From the NCBI GenBank assembly GCA_018857735.1, contig JABMCL010003304.1, positions 543,501 to 607,500 of the forward strand: 64,000 nt of DNA, in the 5' to 3' direction. How positions within the stretch are numbered: the stretch's first letter is position 1; each line of letters opens with the position of its first letter. Below, piece by piece: positions 47,990 through 61,592 of this stretch. The position numbers and the translations under genes are program-made. Origin of the DNA: Alviniconcha marisindica (Eukaryota; Mollusca; Gastropoda; Provannidae). Below the pieces are notes generated by a model. It worked only from the letters and a program-made list of their open reading frames with translations, did not search any database and had not been told where the DNA came from.

Positions 47990-50900
47990 CTGCAAAAAAA
48001 GAAGCGTTTGTTTGTTTGTTTGTTTGTTTGTTTTTGTTTTGTTTTTTAATGCTCATCAACAAGCCCTCGCATCAGTGTAGTAGAGTGGGGAAGGGGTTGG
48101 TCAGTAGGGGGTGACTAAAGGGGCGGTACACCGGTAGTCGATGCTTGGCAGAGTTTACAGCCTGTCTTAACTGGAAACGGAGGCTGGGGTGGGCCGAGTG
48201 GGTGGCCGGAAGGACTTTGATCTGCTGCAAAGAAAACCGCATTGCTTATCTGACAGATTTGACAGAGCTGCGCAAAAGGCCGTCCTGCATGATTCAGTCC
48301 GGCCCACAGGCGCACGAACCTATGGTTTGGGTTGCTTCGCTTCAGTAACTGACACGCCATCCTGACTTGCCGAATACCAGTGAATCTTCACAACACACAC
48401 ACACACGTACACACGTACACACACACACACACACGTTGATAGCACCACTCCCATTCCTGAATCTCACCCGGCCCTTCCATCACCAGACCTGTCCCTCGCT
48501 GGGACAAAAATAAGCACTACGTACACAGACACCCATCAGTCAAAGTTCTAAAATAGATGAAAAGGCGCCTTAAAAAGCACACAAAAAGACTCGGCTGAGG
48601 TCAGAAAGGGGTGTGCGGAGAAGTGGAAAAGCGCTGCTCGAATTATCTCCCAACGGGCTGGCACTGACAGGCTGGCTTCCCCATCACCTGGGCGGCGGCT
48701 GTGCAGTCTCGTGCCTCGTGCTTCTCGGTACAAGGCAGCAGCAGCTAGGCTGGAGTCACCTAGCTAGCTATACACTCCAACAGGTGTGCCTTTCCTCCGG
48801 CTCATCACTGGGCCGTGAAGTGTCTTCTGCTTCTTCTTCTGTACAGCGTCCAACTTGCAACGCCCTGGAGACTTCCGGTGACACTTTTTAGTGCATGCTG
48901 GGCCAGTCTGGCGTTAGCTTCCACTAATAATCCACCGGCGAACGCTGCCATGGACGGTCATGCCCGTGTTTCCAGTAGGTAGCAGCTAGTTGGAGTTACC
49001 TACATGTAATTATATTGCTACGTTCCAACAGATCTGCCTTGTGGATGGGGCTATGCTCTAGGTCCCCAGCAATGGAGGCCCAAAACGCAGTCATGCCTGC
49101 TTCACTACAGCGGCACTTCTCCTGCTAGGAAGCACCACTGGTTTCTTAGGACACTTAATTTGTTCCCCCTCCCCCCACCCTTCTCTCTCTCTGCTTCAGC
49201 CACGACCCTCTTGGCACACTAAGATACTCGGTAACACTGATCTTGGCCGATCATTACTGGACAACGCAGAAGAAGACTACACGACAGAAGCCAGGAGTAA
49301 GCTGCTAGCCACGCTCCACGCCAACAGCTAGCTCACCACCGGGCTGTGAAGAGTCATGCACGTGCTTCTTTCCACCAGGCAGCAGCTAGCAGTCACACTC
49401 CAACAGCTGTGACTTCCCTCGAGCTAAACAGGGGCTGTGCCGAAGTGTCATGCCCGTGCCTCAACAAGTCAGCAGCTAGGAGTTCCCTAGGTACACTCCC
49501 GGAAACAAGTGCGACTTTCCTCAAGCTCATCAGAGGCTGTGCCGAAGTGTCGTGCCCGTGCCTCTACAAGACAGCAGCTAGGTGTTCCGGAGGTACACTC
49601 CAACAGGTGTAAACTTCCCTAAATGCCATCAGGGGCTGCGCCGAAGTGTCATGCCCATGCCTCTGCAAGGCAGCAGGTAAGAGTTCCCCAGGTACACTCC
49701 CGGAAACATGCGCGACTTTCCTCAAGCTCATCAGAGGCTGTACCGAAGAGTCGTGCCTATGCCTCTACAAGACAGCAGCTAGGTGTTCCCGAGGTACACT
49801 CCAACAGGTGTAAACTTCCCTAAAGCCCATCAGGGGCTGTGCCGAAGTGTCATGCCCGTGTCTCTGCAAGGCAGAAGCCAGGAGTCCCCTAGGTGCACTC
49901 CAACAGGTGGGGGCTGTGCCGAAGTGTCATGCCCGCGCCTCTACAAGGCAGCAGCTAGGAGTCCCTTAGGTACACTCCAACAGATGTAAACTTTGATGCT
50001 CATCTGGGACTTTCCGAAGTGTCATGCCCGTGCCTCTACAAGGCAGCAGCTGAGAGTCCCCTAGGTACACTCCAACAGACGTAAACTTTGAAGCCCATCT
50101 GGGACTTTCCGAAGTGTCATGCCCGTGCCTCTACAAAGCAGCAGCCAGGAGTCCCCTAGGTACACTCCCGGCAACAAGTGTAAACTTTCCTCAAGCCCAT
50201 CACTGGCCTGTGTGAGGTGTCATATGCCCCGCGCCGGCTTCTACGAGGACGTCCTCCTAGCTATACCCTCCACCACGCAGGTGTGCCTTCGATTCCCCCA
50301 GTTTGTCGCTGGGCCGTGAAGTGACATACCTCGTGCATCCTGCAAGGAGTCCCCTAGTGCATCCTGCAAGGAGTCCCCTATGTCCACTCCTGGCAATAAG
50401 TGTAAACTTTCCTCAGGCCCATCACTGGCCTGTGTGAGGTGTCATGTGCCGTCCGCGCCGGCTTCCACGAGGAAGTCCACCAAGCTATACCCTCCACTAC
50501 GCAGGTGTGCCTTCGATTCCCCCAGTTTGTCACCAGGCCGTGAAGTGCCATACCTCGTGCATCCTGCAAGGCAGCTAGCAGGAATCACCTAGACTTAGCT
50601 ACGCTATAACAGGTGAACATTTCCTCGGTCGCCGGGGCTGTGCAGTGTCATTCCTGACTCACACTTCCACAAGGCAGCAAGCAGAATCACCTAGACCTAG
50701 CTACGCTCCAATACCACCAACAGGTGTACATTTCTCATACAAGGTGTGGACCTAGTATGCTTTTTGATGGAATGACTGCTGTAGTTGAATGAGGTTGAAT
50801 GTAAACAATGACTGGCGCATGTGGGTGTGGTAATGTTTTTTGTTGGAATGTATCATCGCACAGTGACTAATGCAGTTGTTAACTGATACAAATATATGTC

Positions 50901-53900
50901 TCCAAGTTTTCAACATTATTATCACTATTTATGTAAAACACAACTAAGTGTGCCATCAATACCAAGGCTGTAATGAGGCTGAGTTATAAAGGGGCTGACT
51001 CGTACAGTGCAGCAGAACCTGCAAGTGCCCTGGGCAAAGGGGGACACAGGGAACGGTCTGCTCCAAGCAGGTTCTGCTGTACCCCAGTTCCGTCTTCCTC
51101 TTGAAATATTACAGCTGCTTAATCACCTGTCAGGATTTCCCTTTAAAGCGGATCTGCAAGTGCAAACATTGCCCAGCAAAAAATACGTTCGGCAGATAAA
51201 ACCTGCTGCCATATTCTCATCTGCACACACAGTCACATAGGTGAAGGCCGGGGAAGACAGGAAGGCACAAAGATGGTGAGACAAGTGGGCAAAAGAGAAT
51301 CCAAGTGAACTTAATCAAATGTGGACACACACACACGCACACACACACTACCACACACACAGTTCAGTCAAACAAGCGAATTCCCCATCATGATCACACA
51401 CACACACACACACACACTACACAAATATAGAATTTAATGCATGCACCCTCACACGCCCATAGACACATCCACAAACACGCTCTGTCAACCTCCCTGGGAG
51501 TCTCGTCAAAACATGAAGGCTTTTGCACTATACCAGGTGACCACTGGGGGGCTTGCCGGCAACGAAACCGCTTCACAAGGACAAGAACTGATGATGATCC
51601 ACGCTCTTCCAACAAAACCAACTCTTCTGGAACACTGGCTCAAAGTACAGAACTGGTTAACAAACACGCTGGCACCAGCACCTACCTGTTGCAGCTGTTG
51701 CGGTGTATTGTCAGCAGGGTGGCACAGCGGCGAGGCGAGGTCCACGTCCAGCAAACTTCTCTTGGGCCTTGACCCGGCGCCGACGTACTGGTTCTCGTAC
51801 ACGGGCACCGTCTCTGCCGGTCTGGCGTGGGCGAGAGGGGCCGTCTCTTTGCGTATCACTCCGTTCTCCTGCGGGGAGACGGCTGAAGAGGCCGGGCTGC
51901 TCCCATCCAGTGACCCGTTGGTGCGGTCCGCGTCGCTGGAGACTGAACCCTGTCCCCTCCGCACGGGCGGTTCAACGCCATCGTCTTGGTTGAGCGAGCG
52001 TGAGCTGCCGGACCGACGCCTGGAGAATCCCAAGGGGTCACTCCGCCGCCGTCGTTCCTCAGCCTCGGCTGATCGCTTTCCTTTGGCGCGTGGGGATTTG
52101 TGTCTCTCTGACGGCTGGCGCCGCGGGGCGATGGGCTGGGGCCGAGGCTGGTAGTTGGGGTCCGACAGGGCTTTGTGCAGCTCTTCCCAGTACCTCTCCG
52201 CCTCCCCCATCTTCCTGTCCAGCTTCCTCAGTCGGTTTCTGATGGTGTCGGAGGTACCTTCTTCGTCAATGCTCATGCGCTTCTCATTCCTGAAACAACG
52301 GTTTGAAAGGTATTTCTCAAAGGCATCGGACTGACAATGATTGATGCACACATTTCACTGATGAGAAACGGAAGGAAGAAAGGATGCTGAGGAGGAAAAG
52401 GATGGGAGGAAGCAGACGCATGTCCACAACAGTGACAGCCATCACATCTTCTGACACTTACCCATCATAGGTAAGGACGGGCAGCGCCAGACGTTCCAGC
52501 AGAGCGCGCCCCATCTGAGAGGTGTCCTGGAACTCCTTGTGCAGGTGGTCTCTGGGCAGGGCGTAGTTGCGAGCCGTTTGTTTGATGGGGAGTTCGCCCG
52601 CCAAAGCCTTGGCCACCACCCCTACCAGGTTGTCAATGCCATCCAACACCTGTACACACACACAGTTACACACACGCGATGACAAACACTGCAAAGATAC
52701 AAGGAAAGCACACTGCAGGGATGGGACATCTGAACCACTGTGCTCCCACGGGCAAATGTCAATCTTCCACAAGTTCACGTTTAAGTGGGTTCCACTGCAG
52801 GCATGCATGGTCCTTCACACAATCAACAACACTGCGTCCAGTGGAACTTAAGCCCACGCTAAAGATCGAGCATTGTGGCCTAAAAGAGGTGTGGTCCTTG
52901 GTGAGGGATTCATTGACATGGAATATGAAGGGAGAAGCTTTTGGAGAGAAAACAAACTTGGGAAGGGGTTCACTGACATGGAAATACGAAGGGAAAAGCT
53001 TTTGAAAAAAGCCGTTTTTAAAAGAATGGATAGTCTCACATCAGGATGGTCTCTCATCAGGGTGGTCTTTCATCTGGGGTTCCACTGTAATTGCTACCCC
53101 AATAAAACGGACATTCCAAGTATATAACACCAAGGGGAAGCATTCCACAATTTTCCTTGAAAGGATGAGTAAAAAGACCATCATCAATCAGACCAACACC
53201 AAAATGGTTTCAAAGGCAGTGTTCAGGGAAACTTCTGAGAGACGGGGTGGAGCACATACAGGCTTTTTCAAGCGCTGAGATACCACCTTGAACTGAATTC
53301 ACTGAATTAAATTGAACTAATGAAATAGCTGGAGACAGGTACCTTGTCAGATGCTGTCAGAAACAAAGAGGACACAGTGAGACGGTTGGCCCTCTCGTTC
53401 ACGCCCTGTGAGAACCGTTTCCAGGCTTCCTCCAGCCTGCGCAACTGCTCGTGGTTCGGTTCCATGGGGTAGCGAAGCGAGCGCCTCAACACCATGGAGG
53501 CCTGCAGCAGCTGTTTGCCGTAGTCGTACGTTCCCTGTGAGGACAATGTCAAAGGTCACGCATGACTGTTATCATGTTACTAAAATGTAAAACTGCATGG
53601 GAAAATGAAAATGATAATGCCTGACTTTTATCATGTAACAAAAATGTAAAACTGCATGTGTGAGTTTTACTTTGTGGCCAAAATGTCAAAGACTATTAAA
53701 GTATATGTGTAAGCATCATATTTTAATACTTCCCAAATCCTGTTGAGCTGCAAAACCTTTCGTTACCCACCTGCCATCTTACCACCAGGGACATTTGCTT
53801 GAAATTTGAAGTGACTTGAACGCATGGATTTTTAAAACTCTACAAGGTTGGAGCTTTTCAGGTTGCTAAGAACAGAAGAAGAAAAAACAGAAAAAAACAT

Positions 53901-56900
53901 GCTTCTCTAATCCCAGACAGATATTATACTGAACAGTAAAAAGAAAACGTGGAGAAAAATTTTGTATGGACTAATAAACCACAACTTTCCTGGATGGTTT
54001 CAGTGTTATATATGCCTTTACCAAGGCGACAGGATGTCAAGGAGAGTTGTGAGTGTCACTGACACATGGCTAAACTGTAATACAGTAACATTACTCTGCT
54101 GCGGGAGCCCTTAGGGAACCAGTCTACTCACGCTGGCAGTGGCCTCAAACTTTCGGTTGTCCTCCTGTAGGGCATCTGCCTCCTGAGCGCTGCTGCCCAT
54201 GTCGTTGTGGGTTCGAACCATCACCTCACACAGCTCTTCAATCCAGTCAATGGCCTGCAACGCACACAGGTCAGTGGTCATCGTCGCCCATGTCATCACC
54301 CATTTCAACGATCAGTTTTGACTTTTCTAACAGCCGCAAAAGAAACCTCTGTGACTTGCATAACAGTCCTAGGACTAGTTGTTAGAGAGGTTTTTGACTG
54401 AACCTAAACTACTATCCTTGTAAAATAAAGTTTTCGAGTCCTACTAAACATAAAAGGCTGCACTGAATTTTGGATAGTCGGCTGTGCATGGGACATTTAG
54501 TCTTCCCAAATGGTTATAGATTGGCCTACAAGTAGAAACCATGATCGATTAAAATTGTGTATTGTTGAGCGCTTGACCTATGACTCCACCTTCCTCCTCC
54601 CAAGGACCGCTCCCAAAATGGTCACCGAAGGGAAAGAGGGAGCGAATGTGGGTGTGTGCATGCATGGGTGGTTGCATGCATGTATGTATGTGTGTGCTGG
54701 TGTGAATGTGCATGCTGGTGTGTGTGTGTGTGTTCATGTGTGTGTGTGTGTGTGTACTATTTGTACATGTGTATTACATGTGTGTGGGTCTGTCTGCACA
54801 TACTTTTAGTTGAATATATACACATATGTGCATAAGTGTGTGTATGCATTGTGCATGCATTTTTCTCTTCTGTTTTGAGGGGTGGGGGTGGGAGAAAGGG
54901 GCGTGTTATATATTTCTTTCTTACATCACTTGCTAGAAATAGTACACACCTTGCATGTGTGTGTGTGTGTGTACTATTTGTACGTGTGTATTACATGTGT
55001 GTGGGTCTGTCTGCACATACTTTTAGTTGAGTGTATACACATATGTGCATAAGTGTGTGTATGCATTGTGCATGTATTTTTCTCTTCTGTTTTGAGGGGT
55101 GGGGGTGGGAGAAAGGGGCGTGTTATATATTTCTTTCTTACATCACTTGCTAGAAATAGTACACACCTTGTATGTGTGTGTGTGTGTGTGTGTACTATTT
55201 GTACCTGTGTATTACATGTGTGTGGGTCTGTCTGCACATACTTTTAGTTGAGTGTATACACATATGTGCATAAGTGTGTGTATGCATTGTGCATGTATTT
55301 TTCTCTTCTTTTTAGGGGGGTGGGGGTGGGAGAAAGGGGCGTGTTATATATTTATTTCTTACATCACTTGCTGGAAATAGTACACCTTGCTCTGTCATGT
55401 TTCTGCATAAATTCTGACCAGGTTACAACCACATGACAGACTCTCACCTGGTCACAATCACGCTCACAAGTGCGCAGCTGGAGAAGCTGCTGCAGCCTGA
55501 GCCTGCGTACATCGGCAAGCTCATCACACCTCATTTTACGCTCCTGAAGCTCCTCCAGGCTGCGCTGAATACGCTTGATTTGAGCTGCGTAGTCAGGGGT
55601 TATGTCTTTGCCAAAGGCATTTTTGATTGGTCGAGACATCTCATCCAGCAAGCTCTGGCCATCGCTCACTGTCTGCTCTGCTACAGTTTCTGAAAGAAAA
55701 CAATTTATTTCCTACGTAATGTTTGCTTGGTTGTTAGCGTTCCTCAGCTGGAAACCCCCAAAGTTTACCCGATGCTGGATGGGACAGCAGTATGCGCAAC
55801 CATTTCCACACACCTGTACCTGTCATACAACACATGTGCAGTGTTACCTGCCGCTCTGGCAGCTGCACCCTGACTTTGGGCATTTCAATAATGGATTATG
55901 TCACGTCATGAAGATTACAACAGCTGAAAGCAATCTTGACACGGGGCTCGTAGTGCAAGAAACATTTCGCTTTAGACCTGAACATTCTGGCCAGAGATGA
56001 TTCAGTGCCAGTACTGACAATGTCAATAGCCTCTGATCAGAGCTGATATGTAACGACAATCCTAAGAACTACTCATACAGCTTCTTTCAACAATGGGGTG
56101 TTGTCAAAAAGCTGGAGGGGTTAGTTGGTTAGTTACTAATTGGAATTTAACGTCTGTCTACCGCACAGGGCCACCTCAGGACAAAAGCTGAAGGGGAAGA
56201 AAAAGGAAAAAAAGAAAACGACACCTCTCAAATTCTGAATCACATTGTCTCCATCAGAATCTGATCTGGCAATCTAGCTGTGGATACATTTTGTACTCTG
56301 ACGTAAGAAAGGAAAGCTGTTAGTACTGACCACAGGCACCCAGCTGTGGATACATTTTGTACTCTGACTGAAGTAAGGAAAGCTGGTGGTACTGACCACA
56401 GGCACCCAGCTGTGGATACATTTTGCACTCTGACTGAAGAAAGGAAAGCAGTTGGTACTAACCACAGGCACCCAGCGGTGGATACATTTTGTACTCTGAC
56501 TGAAGAAAGGAAAGCTGTTGGTACTGACCACAGGCACCCAGCTGTGTTACATTTTGTACTCTGACTGATGAAAAGAAAGCTGTTGGTACTGACCACAAGC
56601 ACCCAGCTGTGGATACATTTTGTATTTTGACTGATGAAAGGAAAGCTGGTGGTACTGACCACAGGCACCCAGCTGTGGATACATTTTGTACTCTGACTGA
56701 AGAAAGGAAAGCTGGTGGTACTTACCACAGGCACCCAGCTGTGGATACATTTTGTACTCTGACTGAAGAAAGGAAAGCTGTTGGTACTGACCACAGGCAC
56801 CCAGCTGTGGATACATTTTGTACTTTGACTGATAAAAGGAAAGCTGTTGGTACTGACCACAGGCACCCAGCTGTGGATACATTTTGTACTTTGACTGAAG

Positions 56901-59900
56901 AAAGGAAAGCTGGTGGTACTGACCACAGGCACCCAGCTGTGTTACATTTTGTACTCTGACTGAAGAAGGGTAAGCTGGTGGTACTGACCACAGGCACCCA
57001 GCTGTGATACATTTTGCACTCTGACTGAAGAAAGGAAAGTTGTTGGTACTGACCACAGGCACCCAGCTGTGATACATTTTGTACTCTGACTGAAGAAAGG
57101 AAAGCTGGTGGTACTGACCACAGGCACCCATCTGTGATACATTTTGTACTCTGACTGAAGAAAGGAAAGCTGGGGGTACTGACCACAGGCACCCAGCTGT
57201 GGATACATTTTGTACTCTGACTGAAGAAAGGAAAGCTGTTGGTACTGACCACAGGCACCCAGCTGTGATACATTTTGTACTCTGACTGAAGAAAGGAAAA
57301 CTGGGGGTACTGACCACAGGCACCTAGCTGTGATACATTTTGTACTCTGACTGAAGAAAGGAAAGCTGGTGCTACTGACCACAGGCACCCAGCTGTTATA
57401 CATTTTGTACTCTGAATAAAGGAAAGCTGGTGGTATTGACCACAGGCACCCAGCTGTGGATACATCTTGTACTCTGACTGATGAAAGGAAAGTTGTTGGT
57501 ACTGACCACAGGCACCCAGCTGTGATACATTTTGTACTCTGACTGAAGAAAAGAAAGCTGTTGGTACTGACTACCAGCACCCAACTGTGGATACATTTTG
57601 TACTCTGACTGAAGAAAGGAAAGCTGTTGGTACTGACCACAGGAACCCAACTGTGGATACATTTTGCACTCTGATGTAAGAAAGGAAAGCTGGTGGTACT
57701 GACCACAGGCACCCAGCTGTGATACATTTTGTACTCTGACTGATGAAAGGAAAGCTGTTGGTACTGACCACAGGCACCCATCTGTGATACATTTTGTACT
57801 CTGACTGAAGAAAGGAAAGCTGGGGGTACTGACCACAGGCACCCAGCTGTGGATACATTTTGTACTTTGACTGAAGAAAGGAAAGCTGTTGGTACTGACC
57901 ACAGGCACCCAGCTGTGATACATTTTGTACTCTGACTGAAGAAAGGAAAGCTGTTGGTACTGACCACAGGCACCCAGCTATGGATACATTTTGTACTTTG
58001 AAGAAAGGAAAGCAATTGGTACTGACCACAGGCGTCACTCTTCTCCTGCAGCACGTGCAGAGCCTCCTCCACCTCCTCCACGGTGGTGCCCACTACGTCA
58101 CTGCACACCAGCTCCAGAAGGTCATCCAGGCGGTTGCCAAACTGGTGACACACACACAGTCATCTTACTTCCTGAACTGCAGGTACATGTACACTGTCAC
58201 CTTGCTCACCATGAAAACACCACATGCACACAGGCATCTTGCTCACTCAATAGAACTTGGGGTACATGCACACTGCAACTTTGCTCACCATCATGAAGGC
58301 ACATGCACATTGCCACCTTGCTCACCATCATGAGGTCACATGTACACTGTCACCTTGTTCACCATCATGAGGGCACATGCACAGTCATGTCACCTTGCTC
58401 ACCATCATGAAGGCACATGCACAGTCACCTTGCTCACCATCATGCAGGGGCACATTGCACACAGTCACCTTGCTCACCATCATACCTTGCTCTCAATCAC
58501 GAAGGCACATGCCCACTGTCACCTTGGCTCACTATCATAAGGGCACATGCACACTGTCACCTTGCTCACCATCATGAGGGGGCACATTGCACACTGTTAC
58601 CTTGCTCACCATCATACCGTTCTCTCAATCATGATAGCACATGCACACTGTCACCTTGGCTCACCATCATGAGGGCACATGCACACTGTCACCTTGCTCA
58701 CCATCATGAGGGCACATGCACACTGTCACCTTGCTCACCATCATACCTTGCTCACCATCATGAGGGCACATGCACACTGTCACCTTGCTCACCATCATGA
58801 GGGCACATGCACACTGTCACCTTGCTCACCATCATACCTTGCTCACCATCATGAGGGCACATGCACACTGTCACCTTGCTCACCATCATGAGGGCACATG
58901 CCGAACTCACCATCATGAGTGTGCATGCACACTGTCAGCTTGCTCACCACTAATCTGTATAAAAATGGCTAAAAGGCCATGTCTAGACAGATCAATAAGG
59001 ACCTGGGCTCCTCTTCTTGAACTAGTTCAGAAACCTGCGGTGCACACGAATACTTGCAATGGTCTTGTAATGTCACATTTTTATACTTTCTGTTTTTCTA
59101 GTTCTACTCATGAAAACAGATGTTCAAAATACAACTAAACCTCTCATCAGAAATAAACAAAGGTGTGGGGGGGGGGGGGGGTAGCAGAGGGAGAGATAAT
59201 AAACAAACTGATTTTTCTTTGGAGCTTCAGTTGCTTTTTTATGAACTGGGTCCTGAAAAGGCAGTACTAAAATGACAGGTGATCTATCATTAGAGAAGTC
59301 ACCCATAAACGGTTCAAAGACAGGTGATCTATCATTAGAGAAGTCACCCATAACCAGTTCAAAGACAGGTGATCTATCATTTGAGAAGTCACCCATAGCC
59401 AATTGAAAGGCAGGTGATCTAGCTATCATTAGAAGTCACCCATAACTGGTTCAAGGACAGGTGATCTAGCTATCACTAGAGAAGTCACCCATAACCGGTT
59501 CTACAGAGCATCGCTTTCCCCAGACTCACGTCTTCAGCCAGACGGTGAAAGCGCACTGAGGTGATGAGGAGCGTGCGCCTGCGCTCCAGCCTGTTGGCAA
59601 AGCTGCGACACACTGTGTCCATGTAGTCTCGCTCCGCCTTGATGTCTGCACTCAGGGTGCTTGGCTCTTCCAGCATTTCATCCGCTGCATGACGCAGTTC
59701 TGCATACTGCCCGTAGGTGTCCTGTCAATACATCAATCAACATTTTATTTACGTGGCTGGGGCAAGAGCTGCCAATTCACATATCAGGGATTTTACACTC
59801 AGTAGCGGGGTGTGGGAGTTAACAAGAGGATGTGGTCCATGCCAGGTAGCACATTAAAGCTAGATATTTGACATTTAAGACCCAGTCAACCATGTAACTA

Positions 59901-61479
59901 ATAAAAGGGCAAAGGGCAGCAAAATATATTGACTGTAAAAAAAACAAAAAAAACCCCAGCCAAATGGACAAAAGTGTAACAAGTCAGCAATGTTGTAGTT
60001 CAGATAAATCACGCACCATCAAACCTCGACCACAGTCCACTAAAAGTATGAATATATATATTCTCAAATTTTTGACAGCTATCGGAGCAAAACAAAAGTT
60101 ATCAAATCACAAGTGAAAGTCTGGGTCACTGTCCAGGACACACATCACGCAATAAAATGTTTCAAGAGGACTTTCAGTAAAAACAAAACAAAAATTAATG
60201 CTGATGTCTGAACTGGAAAGGCAGAAATTGAAATAAAGTCAGAATTCCTGGCTGTGGGAAAAGCATGTAAAGCTATAGTCTGAGTTTACTCCAGGCTTAA
60301 AAGGGGGAACTATTTGACAGATCTCAATTCTCGTTAAGGAGGCCTTAAACCTTTGGCATCCGTGGTACACTTGACGGAGATGACTTGCTAACTTCCCCAA
60401 TGTTTTCATCTGCCTGTCCACTCAGCCAGCCCTAGCTGAATGAAAAAGGATCCTGAACTCACAGTACACTTGATTTCCATTTCCTCATGACGCCGGCGCA
60501 GTTCCTCTGCAGACTCGTAGGAATCTCCAATGTCTGTGTGTGACGACAGCAGCTTTTCACCTGGTCCCAGCACCCAGTCCACAACCTACACAGAACAGAC
60601 CAGTCACTGCATTGCATACCCAAAAACTCACCAGGCTATATTGTTGTAAAAGCCATAGTTTTTGTCCACATTTCTTTTAAAGTCACAGGTGATAATGTGC
60701 CAACAAATTGTTTGCATATAATCTTACATGGATATTTAAATGTACAAGGAATTACTGCATCTTTATGTGCACTGTACACTACTTTTATTCCTCCATATAA
60801 CTGCGCACAAGGTTTGAATCTGAAAGCACGTAGTTGCGTATCAAAATAACATTCCCTTTCTGTCAAAAGGCAAACATAGGGATAACTGCAACAGGCAAAT
60901 GCGAGTGATAAGAACTGACCGTCTTGACGTTGTGTTTCCAGTCCTTAAACTGAAAGGCCAGGTTGAGAGTCTTGTCACGCTGATCCAGCAAATCCCGTAA
61001 GTTGTCCACACGCTGCTCCAGGTAGTGGACAACACGCTTCACTTGCTTCTGTGACTCCAGCATGTCCAGTGTGGGAATGGGCTCCTCCTCACTGCTACGC
61101 CCGTTGGCACCGCCTGGCGCCACCACAGAGCGCTGCAGCTGGTTCAGCACCTCCCGCCCTGAGTCAACCAGCGAACACAGTCAGGACTGAATGGACTGGC
61201 ATTATAGTATCATCATGACTAAATGAACTGCCATTAAAATAGCAAACTATTAGAAAGGTTTGCTAGCATACTTGTGACAACTGGGGCATTTACAGAGTCC
61301 ACTATACATATTTGTACACACTCACGTAAACATGCATGCATGCATACGCACACCCTGAGTCAACCAGTAAACATCATCAGGGCTGAATGAATTGGCATTA
61401 AAGTATCAAACTGTTAGAAAAGTTTGCTGGTACACTTTTGACAACTGGGGCATTTGCAGAGTCCACAAATGTACCTGTT

Positions 61480-61515
<36 letters not shown>

Positions 61516-61536
61516 ACACACATACACACACACAGA

Positions 61537-61592
<56 letters not shown>

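Larger units (their letters stand above)
47695..48225. repeat. Triplicated segment carrying the SESTD1 terminal exon
   Basis: Three copies, about 170-235 bases apart, each with tgatctgctgcaaa (acceptor), a ctgg(a/g)aa...gaggct block and gtagtc(g/c)atgcttgg (exon end). The copies differ by indels and G/C-tract expansions. Confidence 0.85.

Noticed and set aside
51005..51085. Inverted repeat gcagaacctgc / gcaggttctgc as an RNA hairpin gene
   Set aside because: Stem of only about 11 bases with a long loop; no precursor-like structure.
51441..52154. Plus-strand frame of 237 codons
   Set aside because: It is the antisense shadow of SESTD1 e11, whose minus frame has homology and splice sites.
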